Positions 58,210 through 64,000 of a DNA stretch of 64,000 bases are shown here, piece after piece. A program made the position numbers and the translations under genes. Under the pieces are notes generated by a model. That model was not told the DNA's origin, did not search any database, and saw nothing but the letters and a program-made list of their open reading frames with translations. This DNA is from Cycas panzhihuaensis. Taxonomy: Eukaryota; Cycadophyta. The stretch lies in contig CM041465.1 in NCBI GenBank assembly GCA_023213395.1, positions 216,449,741 through 216,513,740 on the forward strand. The letters are read 5' to 3'. Every line of letters starts with the position of its first letter. The stretch's first letter is position 1.

Positions 58210-58484
58210 AATCAAGTGACTCACGACAAGGATTATATTAAATATTTATTTAATTTTATAAAGTTTTTAATCAAAAGTTTTGTATATTTTATCAAATATT
58301 TAAATGTATTTTATTTGTATACTCAATATAATCCATATTTTCTCAGATTTATGTAGTGTTTGTTGGTGTACTTAGCCCAACACTTCATTGAAGCCATTAT
58401 ATTAAAGTTTTGTCAAATAGTTTACAAGATCCAATTATTTCTTCATTATTTTTTTGAGTTTTTTCTACTTAACTAGACTTTAGT

Positions 58485-58640
58485 AGGCTGGTGCACTCTC
58501 CACAATGATCAAAACTATGTCAAGTGACCATTCATTTGATTCCTTATCAAGTTTGCTCCACTAGGCTGGTGCACTCTCCACAATGATCAAAACTATCTCA
58601 AGTGACCATTCATTTGATTCCTTATCGAGTTTGCTCCACA
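58485..58640. repeat. 78-base tandem duplication in the leader of G
   Basis: Two adjacent copies of a 78-base unit beginning aggctggtgcactctcc, differing at only a few positions. Confidence 0.93.
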
Positions 58641-60928
58641 CCAGATTTAACGGTTTGAATTTTGACACCTCTACCTCAAGAAATTACCTCGAGAAGTAGG
58701 CCCTCTCCCTCTAGCTACTCAAACTCCTAATTCACCAACTTACAACTATTTGTTTTGCTTCTATTTTCCTCTAGATCTCTTACAATTGAGTTGTAAACCT
58801 CCCAGTGTCTACTCAAGGCTATTTATAGACTTTTCTATCTCCTCATTTGGCCGTAAGGCCTCCTCATGTTTGCACATCCTCGATGGTCCTCGTGTGTTAA
58901 AAATGTGATTTTTGAATGCTTTTTCTCCGTGTTTTCTCCTTTGGATCCTTTGCAGGCATTGTATTAGCTTCTTTGTTTGATCTCAAAAGAGATCCGAAGG
59001 CTTTTCAAGTGATTCTCATCATTTCTCTCCCTCTTTATTTGTGTGTAGACGTTGAAAATCCATAGATGTGATTTTTAATATTTTTAAATCAAAGTTTGAT
59101 TTATCAAATGCTATAAATTTTAAATAAATTTAATTTGATTTTATAAATTTTGAATTCTAGCCTATTTAGCCCCCTATCCCCTAGCCAACGATCATATTGG
59201 CCCCTTATATGACCTTTTTAAAGCTTATTTAAAGGGCAGACTTCAAATATATTAAGTTATTTCTAATAAATTTAGTTTTAAAAATATTTAACTCTTTTTT
59301 ATAGTATTTGGATCTATTAAACCCCTTCATTAGTTAGCGGTTGGTTCTTTGCTCTGATCATGTGACCAGGGGCTCTAATAAAAGGGGCTTAACTACCCCC
59401 CCCAATTCCTCTCTTTAGTTTTTTATCATAAGAAGTTGTCTTCATTATTTTGCTTATAACTTTTTATCTAAGAGTCTCTATTTTGAACAGTTAGATCCAT
59501 CAGAAAGCTAGTTCATTGATCTATGTACTAAAGTTAGTTTCATTGTGATCTAAAGTTATTTTGTAGGTGATTGAGATTACTAAAATTAGCCCTTTAATTT
59601 GATCTAAGTTTGAGCTCTTTTCACTACTTTTGAGAAATTTAACAATTTGATTCAAACATATTTATATTTTATTAAGACACTAATCTACTTTTAGCTAATC
59701 TTACTTAGTTTTTTAAGGCTTACATATGATTTTTTGTAGAATATAGTGAAGTTTTACCTCTTAAATGAAAAGACAATAGTTGCACACCATTTCATATCTA
59801 AAGAGCTCTCTAACCTTTATCTTATTTTACTTTAAGGCTTCTAGTTTACTTTATTTCATTTTTAGCTCATTTATTTTCATTTTAAATCTCAAATTTAGCT
59901 TATTTTTGCTCATTTAAAAGTCACTTTTGTTTCATTATTAAAGCATATTTCAAAGTTTATTTAAAGCTATCATTTTGTACCTTAAAGCTCATAAAGAGTA
60001 TATTTATTACATCTTAAAAGCTTATTTATACTCTAATTTATTTTTAACTTATTCATTTTTTATCTTAAAGCTCATATTTATCTCATTTTTAGTTCCTTTA
60101 AAGGTCAATTTACTTCATTCTTAAAGCTTATTTCAAGACTCATTTAAGGCTCTCTTTATTACACTTAAAAGCTCATATAGAGTGCATTTCATTACATTTT
60201 TTTAAAAGCTCATTTAAGGGCTCTTTTATTATCTTTATATTTTATATTAATTTAGAGCTTATTTGTATCAAATTGAAATCTCATTTGCTTCATACTTATT
60301 TCATTTAAAAAGAGACTTATTTCATTTCATTTTTTATTTGTTGATTAAGAAAGAACTTTATTTTCTAAGCAAGGCCACATATAAAATATATTTTTCACAT
60401 TAAATAAGATAAATTTATGAAAGAACACCCTATTTCTAGTCTTGCAAGGGAAACGGTTAGGACTCCTGAAGTTACCATACCGCACACGTCCTTAGCCTAC
60501 TCACATTAGATGAGGAATTCCATTAGCTATCAGGTGTATATGGTAGCAAGCTGAGGTAGAGTAAACCTATCTTTTGGAATTATGAGACCATGTTAGACCT
60601 AAGGGGATAAGTACCTTAGTTTGTAAATCCATCACCGTTAGATTTGTCTTTAGGTATAAATCTGGCGCAGGTGGATCAACAAGTCAAGGGGCTCTTATAC
60701 CTTCTTTGTAGCATACATACTGAGTTATATAGAGCCTAACACTCACACATTGATATATTCGGTCCCTAATTTTCCACTTGTGGGTAAGTGCCATTAAATA
60801 GAATAGTAATTAAAGGCTTCCTTAGACACCCATAAACTTAGAGCCTAATAACCTTTTAGGTAATATGACACATTATTTTAAAACTATACCTTGGAAAATA
60901 TTTAAGCAAGACTTTATTTTAAAACACA
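58641..60928 (+). other. Leader of element G
   Basis: No gene recognised in 2.3 kb. Holds a minus-strand TATA-like site (58828-58822), a run of C at 59395-59402 and a degenerate array near 59820-60310 (listed separately). The last 500 bases are less AT-rich. Confidence 0.5.
59820..60310. repeat. Degenerate tandem array, period about 180 bases
   Basis: Words such as ttaaagcttatttcaa, aaaagctcat and catttttagctcattt recur; the segment from about 59933 matches that from about 60115. Roughly two and a half units. Confidence 0.6.
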
Positions 60929-61977
60929 ATGGCCATAAGTTTTAATAACATGATCATTCCCAAGTTTGATGGATTAATTTTTTTGAATTGGAGTAAGAGG
61001 ATGAGAGCCATCCTCATTGCTAAAGATATGTAGGACCTTGTGAAGATAAGGTATATAAAACTTGGTCAAAATATATCTGAAGCAAAAAAATAAGCGTTTA
61101 AGAAATATGTAAAGAAAGACAATAAAGCTTTAACTTTGATTTTTTATGTCTTAGAAGACCACATCTTTATAAGGGTTAGTGAGGCATCAAAGTCTAAAGA
61201 TATATGGGACATATTACAACTCATTTATGAAGGTGTAAACTCATCTAAACTCCAAACATTAAGGAGTAAATTTAAAAACTTGAGGATTATACACAAAGAG
61301 TCTATCAATGAATTCATCACAAAAGTCCAAGTGCTTATGAATCAAATAAGATCTTTTAGTGAAACCCTTACTGAACAAATGGTTGTTGAAAGGATACTTA
61401 GGTGTGTTGGTAAAGTCAAAAGGTTTAAGATAGTAGCAATAAGTATAGAAGTCTTTAAAGACCTAAGTACATTAAAGATTGGATAATTGAGTGCCATGTT
61501 GATGGTTGTTGAAGAGAATAAGCCTTTACAACTAAGGCAAGAATCAAGTCTAATTACCGAGTCAAAAGTTCAAGATCAAGGAACCAATCCCCAAGTGAGA
61601 GAGATAAGAATCCTAAATAGGAGACATACCAAGAGCATCAACCTAGATACTAAGCTCCCCATCAAAGGAATCAAGGAGCTAATCAAAGATATCTTAGTCA
61701 ACAAAGAAATCAAAATCAAGAGAGACATTAAGAAGCAAATCAATATTGCTAAAATTGTTAAGGTCATAACATTTTTCAAATGCCCAGTTTTAATTATCCA
61801 AGCAATAGATAAAGGGATAATCAAGGTTCATGCTTCGAAAGGGAAAGCACATCCTCCATTGATAGAGGAAATCCTAGAAGTAGGAGTCTTAGCCAAAGAG
61901 GAAGGGATCTAATTCATTGTATATTTTGCCACAAAGTTGGCCATACTAAAGATAGATGCTTTACTAAAAATAACCCT
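60929..61977 (+). pseudogene. gag of element G
   Basis: From Met at 60929: MAISFNNMIIPKFDGLIFLN then W, the Copia gag start, a TAG where Trp is expected (61031), another stop at 61090, then 116 open codons (61136-61486) with KDIWDILQLIYEGVN and KLQTLRSKFKNLRIIHKESI, the UBN2 capsid region. After one more stop, basic sequence leads through a frameshift near 61900 to an intact zinc knuckle CIFCHKVGHTKDRC (61918-61959, C-x2-C-x4-H-x4-C). Gag packages element RNA. The minus-strand frame at 61576-61824 is a shadow. Confidence 0.87.
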
Positions 61978-62300
61978 CCTACAAAGGATAGTACTAATGC
62001 AATTACTGAACATCGAGAGAATGATCGTCTATTCTTATTAAGCTTTGTTTCCCATGAAAAAGAAGAATATTATTAGTATATTAGCTCTAGTTACTCTATA
62101 CATATGACCCATAAAGAAGAAATATTTCAAACTATTGACATGACTAGGAAGGGCTCAATCATGTTTGGTGATGATACATCACATGAATCTACTAGAAAGG
62201 GCAGAGTTATCATCATGATATATTTAGGTGAAAATAGATATCTTGACAATGTTCTCTATGTTCCAGCTCTTAAGAAAAATCTTCTATCTATGGGATAGAT
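61978..62300 (+). pseudogene. Protease of element G
   Basis: The active-site line reads YISSSYSIHMTHKEE where Copia proteases have a D-S-G-(A/C)-S-x-H-M-T line, so the catalytic Asp is gone. It continues GSIMFGDDTSHESTRKGRV and LDNVLYVPALKKNLLSMG, the typical end of the domain, open from 62104 to 62298. Confidence 0.82.
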
Positions 62301-63300
62301 GATAGAACAAGACTAAAGATAACAATCAAATTAGATAGTGGCATGTGGCACAAAAGGTTTAGCCACTTAAACTATGGAAGCTTAGCTCTTATGAAGAGAA
62401 TGAATATGGTTGAAGGACTACCATAAATCAAAGTTGATAACGATATTTGTGAAGGTTGCCTCGTAGGCAAGCAACATAGGGAAAGTTTTCCTGGTAGAAG
62501 TTATATAGCAAAAATGCCACTTCATTTAATCTATATAGATCTTTGTGGTCTAATGGACATCCTATCTCTAGTTGGTACAAAGTATTTCCTCATCTTCATT
62601 GATGATTACATAAGAAAGACATGTGTTTATTTCCTAAAATTTAAAGTAGATACATTTCAATATTTTATAGACTTCAAAACCTTTGTGGAGATGAAAAATA
62701 GACATAAGATAATTTTCCTATGGTTAGATAATAGGGGAGAGTTCATTTCTAATGAATTTAATGCTTATTGTATATATCATGGCATTAGAAGGCAATATAC
62801 AAACCTATATACTCTATAATAAAATGGGGTTATAGAACATAAAAATCACACCATGGTTGAAATGGCTAGGTATATGCTTAAAGACAAAAAATTGGGACAT
62901 AAATTTTGGGCAGAAGCTATCCACACTATAGTTTATCTCCTAAATAGGTGTACCACTAAGGCCCTTAGGTGGATGACACCCAAAGGCATGGATTGGTTAT
63001 AAACCTAGTATCCATCACTTGAGAATCTTTGGATGCCTAGCATATGCCCATATTCTTGAATAAAAAAAGATCAAACTTGATGACAAGACTACTAAGTATA
63101 TATTTATTGGGTATAGTAATGTTTTAAAATCATATAAGTTGTGTGATCCTAAAGACAAAAAGGTTATGGTTAGTAAAGATATTGTGTTTAAAGAGAATGA
63201 CTACTATCACTCAGATGGTGTCCAAGACAAAGGTAAGAATATTATGATAAACTTTGACTCATCTCTTAGGTCTATATATATGCTACCTAGATAGAATTCA
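62301..63300 (+). pseudogene. Integrase of element G
   Basis: GAG-pre-integrase: WHKRFSHLNYGSLALMKRM and ICEGCLVGKQHRESFPG, with the HHCC zinc residues present (62340-62500). Core, open from 62514: LIYIDLCGLM (first Asp), FIDDYIRKTCVYFLK, LDNRGEFISNEF (second Asp) and, after two stops at 62817-62822, NGVIEHKNHTMVEMARYML with the catalytic Glu. Then HKFWAEAIHTIVYLLNRC. A shift near 62995 continues as HHLRIFGCLAYAHILE and FIGYSNV. All three DDE residues remain, unlike in B and C. Confidence 0.87.
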
Positions 63301-64000
63301 AGGCAAAATGTTGGTGTATCAAGACCAAGTGATGAGGGAACCTCCCATCAACCTCAAAGGTTTTCCAAATGGGTTCAAAAAAGACATGACTTGGATAACA
63401 TATTGGATAATAACTATGATAGTAAATCTACTCATTCCCATCAGGTTAACTTTACCCTTATGAGTCAAGTAATGGAAGCCCATAAACCTCACACTTTTGA
63501 AGAGGCAGACACTCATGTGAAATGGAGAAAAGCTATGGAAGAGGAATATAATTCTATAGTAAAAAATGATACATGGGAACTCATTGATCTTCCTCCCAAC
63601 AAAATAGCCATTAGAACCAAATGGGTCTATAGGACCAAATTTAAATATGATGGATCCAGTGACACACATAAAGCTAGACTTATTGCCAAATGATATGCCC
63701 AAAGAGAGGGCATAGATTATAGTGAAACTTTTACTCTTATTGCTTAGATAGAAATTGTTCATATGATGTTGAGTCTAACTGTCCAAAAAGGTTGGGATGT
63801 TCATCAAATAGATGTTAAAAGTGTATTTCTTAATGGCTACATTGAAGAGGATATATATGTACAACAACCAAAAGGTTTTAAAGTCAGGGGAAAAGAAAAT
63901 AAAATGTATAAACTTAAAAGGGCACTTTATAGTTTAAAACAAGCACCTAAAGCATAGTACTCTAAGATAGACAAATATTTTAGAGATTAAGGATTTGAGA
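63301..64000 (+). pseudogene. N-terminal part of RT of element G
   Basis: HTFEEADTHVKWRKAMEEEY, IRTKWVYRTKFKYDGSSDTH and KARLIAK, one TGA in place of Gly (KGYAQ), EGIDYSETF, then a 64-codon open run with HQIDVKSVFLNGYIEEDIYV (first catalytic Asp) and YKLKRALYSLKQAPKA, stop for Trp, YSKIDKYF. The YVDD motif lies beyond the edge. The frame at 63319-63762 on the minus strand is a shadow. Confidence 0.88.

Larger units (their letters stand above)
58196..64000 (+). mobile_element. Element G: 5' two thirds of a Ty1/Copia retrotransposon, runs off the right edge
   Basis: Primer site, a long leader, gag with an intact zinc knuckle, protease, integrase and the first part of RT follow in normal Copia order. 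Domains read with fewer interruptions than in D. RT continues past 64000. Confidence 0.9.

Noticed and set aside
59345-59375. gctctgat word that resembles a minus-strand primer site
   Set aside because: Only a partial match and no LTR adjacent on the expected side.

Overview
This 64-kb window comes from a plant nuclear genome and consists almost entirely of decayed LTR retrotransposons. I found no host gene, tRNA, rRNA or CRISPR array. The plant assignment rests on Ty3/Gypsy elements of Tat type (very long LTRs, a second RNase H just before the 3' LTR, an antisense plant-mobile-domain gene) and on Ty1/Copia elements primed by initiator tRNA-Met. Species cannot be told.

The architecture is a nested set. 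The outer element is an old plus-strand Copia (D, 8002-57044). A minus-strand Tat element (C, 12393-52651, perfect 5-bp target duplication GATGG) landed in D's reverse transcriptase. A plus-strand Tat element (B, 17075-41773, perfect duplication GCACT) landed in C between integrase and the 3' accessory genes. Two minus-strand Copia elements then landed in B: I (26741-29742, LTRs plus a gag-like ORF only) behind the integrase, and E (32098-36734) inside B's antisense gene. A non-autonomous element, F (54263-56844), split D's 3' LTR. Hand-counted LTR divergence falls in the same order: D > C > B > I and E.

Outside the nest, 1-6632 is the 3' part of a third Tat copy (A). 6633-7997 is the 5' end of a minus-strand Copia (H) related to E. 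From about 58.2 kb to the right edge lies the 5' two thirds of another Copia (G). Every coding region carries stops or frameshifts, many of the C-to-T / G-to-A type expected from methylcytosine deamination.

The most interesting content is in the Tat copies. Between integrase and the second RNase H lies a gene on the opposite strand with its own TATA box, introns at conserved sites, a plant mobile domain (PMD) and a coiled-coil tail. It is seen in A and B, and as a truncated tail in C. B and C also share a lysine at the position of the integrase catalytic glutamate.
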